Below, piece by piece: positions 38,989 to 46,981 of a DNA stretch of 64,000 bases. The notes under the pieces were generated by a model that was not told the origin of the DNA, made no database searches, and saw nothing but the letters and a program-made list of their open reading frames with translations. Source of the stretch: Candidatus Rubrivivax defluviihabitans (GTDB lineage: Bacteria; Pseudomonadota; Gammaproteobacteria; Burkholderiales; Burkholderiaceae_C); NCBI GenBank assembly GCA_016709385.1, contig JADJMW010000022.1, positions 1-64,000 on the forward strand. The letters run 5' to 3'. A program made the position numbers and the translations under genes. Positions within the stretch are counted from its first letter, which is position 1. Each line of letters opens with the position of its first letter.

Positions 38989-39987
38989 TCAGACCGCAGC
39001 GGGCGCGCCCTGCGGCGTCAGCACCAGCCCTTCCTCGGCCACCAGCCGCTCCACGGCACGCTCGAACAGCGTGCGTGCCGCGCCCGCCACCTCGCCCAGA
39101 TGGCGGTGCAACGCCGCATCGGCCGGACTGCGCGACAGGCATTCGGCGCTGTAACGCTCGAAGCCGGCCAGCTGGAGCACGATCTCGGCCATGTGGCGCG
39201 GGCATTCGCAGGCCACCGACGAAGGCAGCTCGGCCAGCGCCGCCAGCGCTTCGTCGCTGAAACGGCGCGGCTCCACCGGCGGCAGCGGCGCCGCCACCGG
39301 CGCGGCCAGGGCGGCCGCGGGCGTGGCACCCAGCAGGGCGGCCAGCTCGCGGCCGGTGGCGGGCTCGCGCCGCACCGCCGCACCTGCGGCCCGCAAGGCA
39401 TCGGCCACCGCCTCGGCACCGAAGGCATACAGCACCACCACCGCCTGGGCCCGCAGCCGCTGCGCCAGCGCGCGCACGCGCCTGGCCGCCAGCGGCTGCA
39501 GGGAGTTGATCTGCACCAGCAGCACGCCGGTCGCATCGTCGGTGGCCTGTACCTCGGCCTGCACCTCGGCCTGAGCCTCGGCCTCGTCGAGGTCCTGCCA
39601 CACCCGCAGCGGTGCCACGCCGGCGGCCTGCAGCTTCTGCGCCGCCGCGCGGCCCACCACCCAGGCGCGCCGCGAACTCGTCGCTGCCGCCAGGGGCGCC
39701 GCCGCCATGAGTTCGCCCGCGGCCAGCGCCTCCAGGGCCGGCAGCGCCAGCGCCGCGATGGTGCCGATGGCATGGCCGCGCTCGGTGAGCTGTTTGATCA
39801 GGCGCAGCCGCTGCACGTCGTGGCCCGAATACAGACGCTGCCCGGTGGCGGTCTTGGGTGCCGCCACCACGCCGTAGCGGCGCTCCCAGACGCGCAAGGT
39901 GGCCACCGGCACGCCGGCCAGGCGCGCCGCGGTGCCGCTGCGCAGGCGCGCCGTGGCGGCGATGTCGGTGGGGAACGGATCGGTCAT
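38989..39987 (-). CDS. MerR-family regulator, LitR/CarH-related, no B12 motif
   Basis: The 332-residue protein opens with a MerR winged helix: SGTAARLAGVPVATLRVWER near 17-36 and RYGVVAAPKTATGQRLYS near 37-54. Its middle (about 110-240) is Ala/Leu-rich with a Rossmann-like feel (VLLVQINSLQPLAARRVRAL). The C-terminus holds VACECPRHMAEIVLQLAGFE and RYSAECLSRSPADAALHRHL. I see none of the cobalamin-binding signature of light-sensing CarH, so it fits the non-B12 proteobacterial LitR types, where Cys/His motifs or partner photoreceptors are used. It is divergent from a DCC-family gene across a gap rich in TGAAT boxes, its probable operators. Light control is inference from the family and neighbours. 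Confidence 0.8.
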   Translation of the reverse strand: MTDPFPTDIAATARLRSGTAARLAGVPVATLRVWERRYGVVAAPKTATGQRLYSGHDVQRLRLIKQLTERGHAIGTIAALALPALEALAAGELMAAAPLAAATSSRRAWVVGRAAAQKLQAAGVAPLRVWQDLDEAEAQAEVQAEVQATDDATGVLLVQINSLQPLAARRVRALAQRLRAQAVVVLYAFGAEAVADALRAAGAAVRREPATGRELAALLGATPAAALAAPVAAPLPPVEPRRFSDEALAALAELPSSVACECPRHMAEIVLQLAGFERYSAECLSRSPADAALHRHLGEVAGAARTLFERAVERLVAEEGLVLTPQGAPAAV

Positions 39988-40016
39988 GCAGGCGGTCTCA
40001 ACGGAAGTCCTATTAG

Positions 40017-40136
40017 ATGAATTGTGCCATTGAATCGCTTATGTCCACGTTATTTATGGCAAATCGATTCATTGAGGCGGAACTGAAACCGATCTATTAA
40101 CGTCAACGACTACACTTCAATTCACTAATGATTCAT
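40017..40136. promoter_or_regulatory. Divergent MerR operator region with five TGAAT boxes and a promoter
   Basis: This stretch is strikingly AT-rich for the genome. It holds ATGAATT (40017-40023) and TTGAATC (40030-40036) as a direct pair, a lone GATTCAT (40066-40072), and the inverted pair CAATTCA (40118-40124) and GATTCAT (40130-40136). The outer pairs point at each other. A promoter for the rightward genes is visible: TTGAGG (40072-40077), 17 bases, TATTAA (40095-40100), overlapping the central box. The layout suits binding by the MerR protein encoded to the left, controlling both directions. Confidence 0.6.
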
Positions 40137-40145
40137 CTCGGATCC

Positions 40146-40556
40146 ATGACTGCCTCCGCACCGTTCAACCCATCCCAGCCGCCGGCCTTGACCGTCTATT
40201 TCGACGGCGCCTGCCCGGTGTGCTCGCGCGAGATCGCCATGTACCGCCGCCAGCCCGGCGCCGAGGCCTGCACCTGGGTCGACGCCGCGAGCTGCGACGC
40301 CGCCGAACTGGGCACCGACCTCAGCCGCCCCGTGGCGCTGGCGCGTTTCCACGTGCGCCGCGCCGACGGCAGTCTGGTCGACGGCGCACGCGGTTTTGCC
40401 GAACTCTGGCGCACGCTGCCACGCTGGGCCTGGCTGGGCCGCATCGCCGGTTTCGGCCCCATGCCGGCGCTGCTGGACGCGGGCTACCGCGGTTTCCTCG
40501 TGCTGCGCTCGCGCTGGCGATCTCCCGCACCGGCTGCACCGATGCAGGGGCCCTGA
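40146..40556 (+). CDS. DCC-family thiol-disulfide protein (DUF393)
   Basis: From the ATG at 40146 the protein has 136 residues; an ATG at 40128 in the same frame lies inside an operator box and is less likely. The family motif is at the N-terminus: LTVYFDGACPVCSREIAMYR, with the D-G-x-C-P-x-C redox pair. Later blocks are VDAASCDAAELGTDLSRPVA and GFAELWRTLPRWAWLGRIAG. It is a thioredoxin-like small protein, presumably a cytosolic thiol oxidoreductase of unknown partner. DCC proteins recur beside LitR-type MerR genes, photolyases and flavoproteins, and here the renalase-like gene follows 71 bases on. No clear ribosome site precedes either start. Confidence 0.82.
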   Translation: MTASAPFNPSQPPALTVYFDGACPVCSREIAMYRRQPGAEACTWVDAASCDAAELGTDLSRPVALARFHVRRADGSLVDGARGFAELWRTLPRWAWLGRIAGFGPMPALLDAGYRGFLVLRSRWRSPAPAAPMQGP

Positions 40557-40627
40557 CGCCCTAGGCTTCGGCAGCCGCCCACCTCTTCATTCGCCTCCCT
40601 CCGTCACCCCAACCCGAAAGGTCCCGC

Positions 40628-41749
40628 ATGTCCGATCCGAAAGATACGAAGCGCATCGCCGTGGTGGGCGCCGGCATCGCCGGGGCGGCCTGTGCCGCCA
40701 GCCTGCAGCAGGCCGGCGTGCAGGTGACGCTGTTCGACAAGTCACGCGGGGTCGGAGGGCGCATGTCCACGCGCCGCGCCGCCTGGGCCGGCGAGGGCGG
40801 CAACGAATGCACTGTGGAATTCGACCACGGCGCCCAGGCGATCACCGCCCGGCAGCCCCGGTTTCGCGCCCTGCTGGCGCGCGCCGAGGCCGCCGGCGCC
40901 GTGGCGCGCTGGCAGCATCGTGTGCACGCCGAATGGCCGGCAGCGGCCGTGCGAGAAGCCTGGGTCGCCACACCGGGCATGCCGGCGCTGGTGCGGCACC
41001 TGGCCCGCGACGTGCCGCTGCGGCTGGCACAGGCGGTGCAGCGGCTGCACCGCACGGCCGAGGGCTGGCAACTGGTGCTGGCCGGCGGCGAGCTGGCCGG
41101 TCCCTTCGACCAGGTCATGCTGGCGCTGCCGCCGGCGCAGGCGGCCGTGCTGCTGGCCGGCCACCACGACCACTGGGCCGACGCGCTGGCCGGCGTGAAC
41201 ATGGCGCCCTGCTGGACGCTGATGGCCGCCACCGACGACGTCGACTGGCCCTGGGACGCTGCCGAACCCGGCCGCGGCCCGCTGGCCTGGGTGGCACGCA
41301 ACGACCGCAAGCCCGGCCGCAGCGCGCCGCGCGGCATCGCCACCTGGGTGGCGCAGGCCACGCCGGCCTGGAGCGCCGCGCACCTGGAAGCCGACCCGGA
41401 AACGGTGTCCGCAGCGCTGCGCGATGCGCTGCAAGCGCTGTTGCCGCCGCGTCCGGCGGGGGCGCCGCCGCTGGCCTGGCACCACGTGAGCGTGCACCGC
41501 TGGCGCTATGCGGTGCCGGCCGACCGCGGCAGCCTGGACGACCGTGAATGCTGGTGGGACGCCGATCAGAGCCTGGGCGTGTGCGGCGACTTCTTCAACG
41601 GCGGCAACGTCGAGGCCGCCTGGCGTTCGGGCGACGAACTCGCCGATACGGTGGCGGCCTGGCTGGAGCAGCCGCACGAGGCCGCCCTGGCGGCCGCACC
41701 GCTGCGCCGACCGACGGCAGTGCAGGCCGAGGCCGCCGAAGCGGCCTGA
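40628..41749 (+). CDS. Renalase-like NAD(P)/FAD-dependent oxidoreductase
   Basis: Of 373 residues, the N-terminus is an FAD fold: RIAVVGAGIAGAACAASLQQ near 9-28, with GAGIAG, followed by FDKSRGVGGRMSTRR near 39-53 (the RGxGGRMxTRR motif of renalase-type amine oxidases) and EFDHGAQAIT. The C-terminal block VCGDFFNGGNVEAAWRSGDE closes the flavin site. Bacterial members reoxidise off-pathway isomers of NAD(P)H or act on unknown substrates. Such flavoproteins are frequent members of LitR-type regulons. An AAAGGTCC box precedes the start. The gene ends eight bases before the convergent hydrolase stop. Confidence 0.83.
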   Translation: MSDPKDTKRIAVVGAGIAGAACAASLQQAGVQVTLFDKSRGVGGRMSTRRAAWAGEGGNECTVEFDHGAQAITARQPRFRALLARAEAAGAVARWQHRVHAEWPAAAVREAWVATPGMPALVRHLARDVPLRLAQAVQRLHRTAEGWQLVLAGGELAGPFDQVMLALPPAQAAVLLAGHHDHWADALAGVNMAPCWTLMAATDDVDWPWDAAEPGRGPLAWVARNDRKPGRSAPRGIATWVAQATPAWSAAHLEADPETVSAALRDALQALLPPRPAGAPPLAWHHVSVHRWRYAVPADRGSLDDRECWWDADQSLGVCGDFFNGGNVEAAWRSGDELADTVAAWLEQPHEAALAAAPLRRPTAVQAEAAEAA

Positions 41750-41757
41750 GCGCGACC

Positions 41758-43044
41758 TCAAGGCGGCGGCGCGGCGCCGGCACCCTGCGGCGCCAGCCAC
41801 CAGGCCCGCAGCTGCGCCGCCACGTCGGCATGGCCCAGCAGGTCCAGGTGGCCCAGGCCGGCGCCCACCCATTGCCGTCCCGGCTCGAAGGCCAATGTGC
41901 GACGGGCCTGCGTGTGGCGGCCGAGCGCACTGTCCACCGGCACCAGGCCGTCGCCCAGCAGCCTGTGGCCCGGTTGGCCCTGGTCGGGCCGCAGCACGCC
42001 GGCCATCGCGTGGCAGGCCACGCCCGCCGGCAGCGGCACCGGCGTGCGCGTATCGTGGCCGTGGGCGAAGCGGTCGGCACCGCTCCAGTCTTCGTCGAGC
42101 AGGCTGCCGTGGCGCAGGTCGGTGATGCCGGCGCTGCGCAGCTTGCCCAGGCGTGAGAACGCTGCCGTGTAGGGGCTGGCACCCAACACGCTGTCGATCC
42201 AGTGGCCGCCGCGTTCCAGCGGTGCGCCATGGTGCGGCGTGCCCAGGAAGAAGATGCGCTGCACCAGCGGCGGCCAGTCGTCGCCCCGGTCCTGCGCCTG
42301 GTGCAGCGCGCTGCGCACCACCAGGCCACCCATGCTGTGCGCCAGCACCGCGATCTCCTGCAACGGCACCGGCCAGGCCTGCTGCAGCGCCTGCAGCCGG
42401 TCGGCCAGCTCCAGCCCGTTGCTCGAGACATGGCGGCCGGTGTTGTAGTGCAGGTGCAGCAGCGTGCAGTCGCCTTCGGCCGCCAGCGCCGCGCCGTAGT
42501 CGTGGCCGTTGCGCCGCCATTGCCCGGGGTGCATGCACAGGCCGTGCAGCAGCAGCAGCACGCGCGGCCGCGCCTGCGGCAGCGCCTGGGCCAGCGCGTC
42601 GGGCCGCAGCGCGAGGGCCTGGCCGTCGTGGCGCAGCGTCATGGTGATGGTCAGCGGGTTGCCGGTGGCGGCGAGGTGGTCGCCGAGCACGCCGTTGAGC
42701 ACCGCGATCAGCGTCTCGCGCTCGGCCGGCGACGGTGGCACGGAACCCGGCGCCTGCGGCGCACCCAGCAGCGAGACCACCTGACCCAGCAGCGCGTCCA
42801 GGCTGCCGCCGACCAGCCGCGTGACGCCGCGGATGCTGCGGTAGACGAGCCCGGTGATACCGCGTGTGGGCTGCTGCGACGCCTCGCCCAGCGGCCAAGG
42901 CGCGCGCAGGATGTTGTGGTGCAGGTTTTCCACCAGGTCGGTCAGGCCGAGCGTGGCGTCCACCGCCAGGCGGCTGGCGCCGCGCAGGTCGCTGGCCAAT
43001 ACGCGGGCGGGTTGCCTGGACAGGCGCTTTGCGGTTTCGATCAT
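41758..43044 (-). CDS. Alpha/beta hydrolase (lipase/PGAP1-like)
   Basis: The start ATG at 43044 gives MIETAKRLSRQPARVLASDL; the frame remains open upstream but reaches into the SulP gene's leader. The 428-residue protein has about 150 helical residues first, then a hydrolase fold: VLLLLHGLCMHPGQWRR (HG oxyanion loop), the nucleophile elbow AVLAHSMGGLVVRSALHQ (AHSMGG), FLGTPHHGAPLE, and a late GDGLVPVDSA region with a Asp candidate before a His. The GTPHHGA and GLVP-DSA blocks are typical of triacylglycerol lipases and PGAP1-like esterases. No signal peptide is seen, so it is probably cytoplasmic or peripheral. Substrate unknown. Confidence 0.8.
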   Translation of the reverse strand: MIETAKRLSRQPARVLASDLRGASRLAVDATLGLTDLVENLHHNILRAPWPLGEASQQPTRGITGLVYRSIRGVTRLVGGSLDALLGQVVSLLGAPQAPGSVPPSPAERETLIAVLNGVLGDHLAATGNPLTITMTLRHDGQALALRPDALAQALPQARPRVLLLLHGLCMHPGQWRRNGHDYGAALAAEGDCTLLHLHYNTGRHVSSNGLELADRLQALQQAWPVPLQEIAVLAHSMGGLVVRSALHQAQDRGDDWPPLVQRIFFLGTPHHGAPLERGGHWIDSVLGASPYTAAFSRLGKLRSAGITDLRHGSLLDEDWSGADRFAHGHDTRTPVPLPAGVACHAMAGVLRPDQGQPGHRLLGDGLVPVDSALGRHTQARRTLAFEPGRQWVGAGLGHLDLLGHADVAAQLRAWWLAPQGAGAAPPP

Positions 43045-43253
43045 GCCGGCATCATGCCTGCTTCGCGGTGCGCCGCCGGTGGCCGCTGCCGGCGCCCGTC
43101 GGATCGCGCTGGCCGCATCCGCCCGGCACCACGACAAACCCCGAGCCGTGCCCCCGGCGGCATCGGCGACACTCCGCCGCTGTTTCCCGCGCCCGCGTTT
43201 TGCCATCGCGCCATCACCGGCCTGCCCTTGCCCAACTGCCGACCCCCGCCCCC

Positions 43254-45455
43254 ATGGCCCTGAGAGCCGCCTTCGCACGCCGTCGCGGCGCCGCCTGGGC
43301 CCGCGAGTCGCTGGGAGGCACCGTGGGATCGCTGTCGGTGCTGGCGCTGCCGCTGACGCTGGGCCTGCTGGCCTTCGCGCCGCTGGGGGCGGCGGGGGTC
43401 GGCGTGGGGGTGGCGGCGGCCTTCGTCTGCATCGTGCTCGGCGGGGGCCTGTATGCCCTGCTGGGCCGCGCGGCGATGCCGGCGGGCGGTCCCACGTCGG
43501 CCACGGCGCTGATCCTGGCCAGCCTGGTGGCGCAACTGGCCGCCGACCCGGCGCTGGCGCCCGGCTCCGCGCCGGGTGTGGTGACGGTGGTGGCCTTGTG
43601 CGGCGCCACGGTCATGCTCAGCGGCCTGCTGCAGGTGGCCATGGCCGTCTTCGGCGTGGGGCGCTTGTCGAGGTTCGTGCCGCAGCCGGTGCTGGCCGGT
43701 TTCATGAACGGCGTGGCGGTGCTGATCCTGCTGGCGCAACTGCCGCTGCTGATGGGCCACGCCCCGGGCGGTGCCACCGGATGGCAGGCGATCCTGCAGT
43801 GGCAGCCCGGCGCCCTGGCGCTGGGGTTGGCGACGGCGGTACTGCTGTGGCAAGCGGCGCGGCGCTGGCCGCGCCGGCCCGTCATGCTGGCGGCACTGCT
43901 GCTCGGCACCGTCTTGCACGTGGCGCTGGGGCAGGCTTGGCCGCAACTGGCCTGGGGCGCGAGCATCGGCTCGCTGCCGAACGACCTGTCCTCGACGCAG
44001 GCCATGTTCGAGCTGCTGCGCGGTGACGGTCCTTCGCAGCTGGGCCGGCATGCCGCGGCCGTGGCCGGCACTGCCTTGGTGCTGGCCATCATCGGCGCGC
44101 TGGAATGCGCGCTCAACAACCTGGCGCTGGAACAGGAGTACTCGACCCGGCACGACCCCCGCCGCGAGCTGTGGGCCGTGGGCTGCGCCAATATCGCCGC
44201 CGGGGCCTTGTGCAGCCTGCCGGTGGTTGCGGTGCGGGCGCGCGCGGTGGCCACGCTGCAGGCCGGCGGTCACGGCCGGGCGTCGCTGTTCGCGGGCTCG
44301 GTGGCGCTGGGCCTGCTCTACCTGCACGGCCGGCCGCTGCTGTCGGCGCTGCCGCTGCCGGTGCTGGCCGGCACCATGCTGGTCATCGCGCTGAAGCTGA
44401 TCGACAGCTGGAGCAGCCGCCTGCTCGCGCAGTGGTGGGCCGGCGAGCGTTCGCGCGACCTCTGGCTCAGCCTGGGCGTGGTGGCGCTGGTCTTCGCGAC
44501 CACGATCTGGCGGGGCTTTGCCGCAGGCGTGGCGCTGGGGCTGCTGCTGTCGATCGTGGTCTTCTTCGTGCGCATGAACCGCACGCTGGTGCACCACCGC
44601 TGCACCGCCGCGGCACGGCCGTCGCGCCGCGTCTACCCGGCCGCGGTGGAGGAGCGCCTGCAGCCGCTGCGTGAACGGGTGATGCTGTTCGAGCTGGAAG
44701 GCGCGCTCTTCTTCGGCAGCGGCGAGCGGCTGCAGGCCGAGGCCGACACCCTGCCGCCGCACTGCCGCTGCATGGTGCTGGACCTGCGGCGCGTGGCCAG
44801 CATCGACGAAACCGGCGCCGTGGCGCTGCAGCAACTGGGCCTGCGCCTGCGCCGCCGCGGCGTGGAGCTGCTGCTGGCCGGCCTGGCACCCGGCTCGGCG
44901 CAGGCGCAGGCCTTGCAGTCCTATGCCGGCACCGAGTCCGGCTGGCCCGACGCCGACCGCGCCGTGGAGGCCGCCGAACGCCTGCTGCTGGGCGGCGCCG
45001 CCTTGCCCGGCGAAGTGCCGCTGGCCGAGTCCTCGCTGCTGCAGGGCCTGGACGCGGCGCAGCGCGAAACGCTGGCCGCGCTCATGCCGCAGCGCCGGCT
45101 CGCCGCCGGCGAACCGCTGTTCCAGCAAGGCGACGCCGCCGACGGCCTGTACGTGCTGACGCGCGGCTCGATCAGCATCTTCAGCCGTCCCGACGCCAGC
45201 GGCCGCACGCAGCGCTACCTGAGCATCTCGCCCGGCATGATCTTCGGCGAGACGGCCATGCTCGACGGCGCGGGCCGCAGCGCCGGCGCCGTGGCCGACG
45301 CCGAGGCCACGGTGCATGCGCTGAGCCAGCACGATCTGGATTGGCTGGCCCGGCAGCAGCCCGAACTGGCGCTGCAGCTGTACCGCAATATCGCCGTGCA
45401 CCTGTCGCAACGCTTCCGCAGCACCGCCGACGCCTGGCATGCCAGCACGCGCTGA
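43254..45455 (+). CDS. SulP transporter fused to STAS and cyclic-nucleotide-binding domains
   Basis: This is a 733-residue fusion. Residues 1-430 form the SulP membrane part (GGTVGSLSVLALPLTLGLLA; GPTSATALILASLVAQLAAD; FVPQPVLAGFMNGVAVLILL; TALVLAIIGALECALNNLAL), residues about 465-590 a STAS domain (VMLFELEGALFFGSGERLQA; VLDLRRVASIDETGAVALQQ), and 600-725 a Crp-like cNMP domain (GEPLFQQGDAADGLYVLTRG; GMIFGETAMLDGAGRSAG; PELALQLYRNIAVHLSQRF). The ATG at 43254 is taken; the frame is open further left but runs into the divergent hydrolase. Anion transport would be gated by a nucleotide or related ligand. The phosphate cassette GETAMLDGAGRSA keeps Glu and Arg, so cAMP or cGMP binding is possible. 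Confidence 0.88.
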   Translation: MALRAAFARRRGAAWARESLGGTVGSLSVLALPLTLGLLAFAPLGAAGVGVGVAAAFVCIVLGGGLYALLGRAAMPAGGPTSATALILASLVAQLAADPALAPGSAPGVVTVVALCGATVMLSGLLQVAMAVFGVGRLSRFVPQPVLAGFMNGVAVLILLAQLPLLMGHAPGGATGWQAILQWQPGALALGLATAVLLWQAARRWPRRPVMLAALLLGTVLHVALGQAWPQLAWGASIGSLPNDLSSTQAMFELLRGDGPSQLGRHAAAVAGTALVLAIIGALECALNNLALEQEYSTRHDPRRELWAVGCANIAAGALCSLPVVAVRARAVATLQAGGHGRASLFAGSVALGLLYLHGRPLLSALPLPVLAGTMLVIALKLIDSWSSRLLAQWWAGERSRDLWLSLGVVALVFATTIWRGFAAGVALGLLLSIVVFFVRMNRTLVHHRCTAAARPSRRVYPAAVEERLQPLRERVMLFELEGALFFGSGERLQAEADTLPPHCRCMVLDLRRVASIDETGAVALQQLGLRLRRRGVELLLAGLAPGSAQAQALQSYAGTESGWPDADRAVEAAERLLLGGAALPGEVPLAESSLLQGLDAAQRETLAALMPQRRLAAGEPLFQQGDAADGLYVLTRGSISIFSRPDASGRTQRYLSISPGMIFGETAMLDGAGRSAGAVADAEATVHALSQHDLDWLARQQPELALQLYRNIAVHLSQRFRSTADAWHASTR

Positions 45456-45531
45456 ACGGCGGTCCGGGCCGGGCCGCCGCCGATAATGGCGTGCAGGCCG
45501 GCGGCCGCCTGCCCAACATGCAGGATGTGCG

Positions 45532-46071
45532 ATGAACGACGTTGTGAAGGTGGAGGTGCAGCGCAGCGGCCGCCGCTTCGAAGCCGAGGCGGTGCTGGAC
45601 CTGGCTGCCGACGTGCAGACGGTGTGGGACACCATCACCGACTATGGCGCGCTGCCGCGCTTCATGCCCGGCATCCGCGCCTGCCGCGTCGTCGAACGCG
45701 AGGCGCTGGCCGGCACCGGCGAGCAACTCGTGGTGGAGCAGGAAGGCGAATTCCGCTTCCTGCTCTTCGCGCAGTCGATGACGGTGCTGCTGAATATCGA
45801 GCACCAGCCGCTGAAGATGGCCGAGGCCAAGGCCGTGCGCTTCGACCTGGGGATGTTCAAGCGCCGCGCCATCGACGTCTTCGAGGGCCGCTACGAACTG
45901 GCGCCGCTGTCCACGCGCCGCGCGGCGCCGCGCACGCAACTGCGCTACACGGCGCTGATCGGGCTGCGCCTGCCGCCGCCGCCGGCCATCGGCAACGTGG
46001 CGGTGCGGCAGAACCTGGCCGCGCAGCTCGAGGCCGTGGCGGCCGAGGTGGCGCGGCGCAGTGGCCGCTGA
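45532..46071 (+). CDS. SRPBCC (START-like) cyclase/dehydrase family protein
   Basis: Of 179 residues, this shows the helix-grip fold: VQRSGRRFEAEAVLDLAADV, VWDTITDYGALPRFMPGIRA (the VW-x-x-x-TDY motif), CRVVEREALAGTGEQLVVEQ, RRAIDVFEGRYELAPL and LIGLRLPPPPAIGNVAVRQN. No signal peptide is seen. The pattern matches the COQ10/polyketide-cyclase group, which binds lipids or quinones in a deep cavity. It stands alone between the SulP fusion and the Spy-like gene, 76 bases after the former, and may be cotranscribed with it. Ligand unknown. Confidence 0.8.
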   Translation: MNDVVKVEVQRSGRRFEAEAVLDLAADVQTVWDTITDYGALPRFMPGIRACRVVEREALAGTGEQLVVEQEGEFRFLLFAQSMTVLLNIEHQPLKMAEAKAVRFDLGMFKRRAIDVFEGRYELAPLSTRRAAPRTQLRYTALIGLRLPPPPAIGNVAVRQNLAAQLEAVAAEVARRSGR

Positions 46072-46134
46072 TCCGAGGCTACGCCGGCTTGGCCGCGCGC
46101 TGCCTTCCGAAACCGGCGTCCCGCGCCCCCGCGT

Positions 46135-46752
46135 TCAGCGGTTCTGTCCGCGCTGCGCCATGCGCTGCCCGTAAGGCCCGCGCAGCCGCTGGTCGGCCAG
46201 CGCCTTCTGCTCCGGCGTGAGCACGGCGTAAAGGCCCGTCAGCGCCTCGCTGCGCGCCTTGAAGTGGGCATCGCGAAGGGTCGTCATCTCGGCGTGGCGC
46301 GCGGCGCGGTCCACCGGGGCAGCCTGCGGATCCTGCATCCGGGCCCGCATCTGCGCATGCATCGCCTGGCGTTGCTCGGCCTGCTGCTGCACGACCGCGA
46401 CGAAGCCCTGCCAGGCGCTTTCCTGCGCCTCGGTGATCTTGAGCTCGGTCTTCAGGTCGGACAGGCGGGCCGCGGCCACCGCCGGAGTGTCCGGCCCGTG
46501 CATGCCGCCCCGCATGGCACCGTGCATGCCGCGGCCCATGCCGGGGCCCATGCCGCAGCCGCCGGCGCCGTCAACCGCACCCGCGGCCGGGCCGGGGCCG
46601 TAGCCCATGCACGAACCTGCGCCCGCACCAGGGCCCATGCCATGGCCCATGCCCTGACTCATGCCATAACCCGGGTGGGCCGAGACGGCGCCGGCAACTC
46701 CGAGCGCCAGCACGGCCAGGGTCACAGCGCCGAATCGGGTGGTGGTCTTCAT
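46135..46752 (-). CDS. Spy/CpxP-like periplasmic protein, Met/Gly/His-rich
   Basis: The ATG at 46752 has AAGGAG six bases upstream. The 205-residue protein starts with a signal peptide (TLAVLALGVAGAVSA) and then has about 70 residues dominated by Gly, Met and His, with repeated GMG units (GMSQGMGHGMGPGAG; GMGPGMGRGMHGAMRGGMHG). The C-terminal half is the helical Spy/CpxP core: LSDLKTELKITEAQESAWQG, the LTxAQ-type motif, and LTGLYAVLTPEQKALADQRL, the second LTPEQ motif. Spy is a periplasmic chaperone induced by envelope stress and copper. Met/His arrays of this kind bind copper or silver. It is divergent from a two-component system whose sensor has a similar stretch, so the pair likely controls it. 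Confidence 0.85.
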   Translation of the reverse strand: MKTTTRFGAVTLAVLALGVAGAVSAHPGYGMSQGMGHGMGPGAGAGSCMGYGPGPAAGAVDGAGGCGMGPGMGRGMHGAMRGGMHGPDTPAVAAARLSDLKTELKITEAQESAWQGFVAVVQQQAEQRQAMHAQMRARMQDPQAAPVDRAARHAEMTTLRDAHFKARSEALTGLYAVLTPEQKALADQRLRGPYGQRMAQRGQNR

Positions 46753-46780
46753 GATGTGCTCCTTGAACAGGTGTCTGAAA

Positions 46781-46828
46781 GGCCGGGCTTGGTCAACCCG
46801 GCCGTTGCAAGGAACCCCTGTGCAACGG
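46781..46828. promoter_or_regulatory. Two inverted repeats in the spy-like leader
   Basis: Between the Spy-like gene and the response regulator lie two perfect inverted repeats: GGCCGGG (46781-46787) with CCCGGCC (46797-46803), and CCGTTGCA (46802-46809) with TGCAACGG (46821-46828). Both are in the expected untranslated leader of the minus-strand gene. They could be protein operators or RNA hairpins; no standard OmpR-type direct repeat was picked out with confidence. Confidence 0.4.
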
Positions 46829-46981
46829 TTCCCATTAGACGGGCGCCGTGTAAGCCGCTTGTGTCGTGGCACCGGCCTTTTTGTCGCGCCGTGCGTCGGG
46901 CGGCGGTCTTGACATGCTGTGATACGTTTCTGCCGCCACCCCCGGCCGCGCCGCGGTGCAATACGGGTGCCGGAAGCCGCC

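Noticed and set aside
43041..45638. 865-codon minus-strand frame opposite the SulP fusion
   Set aside because: Low-complexity Gln/His/Arg composition, no domain, and the opposite strand encodes a complete transporter.
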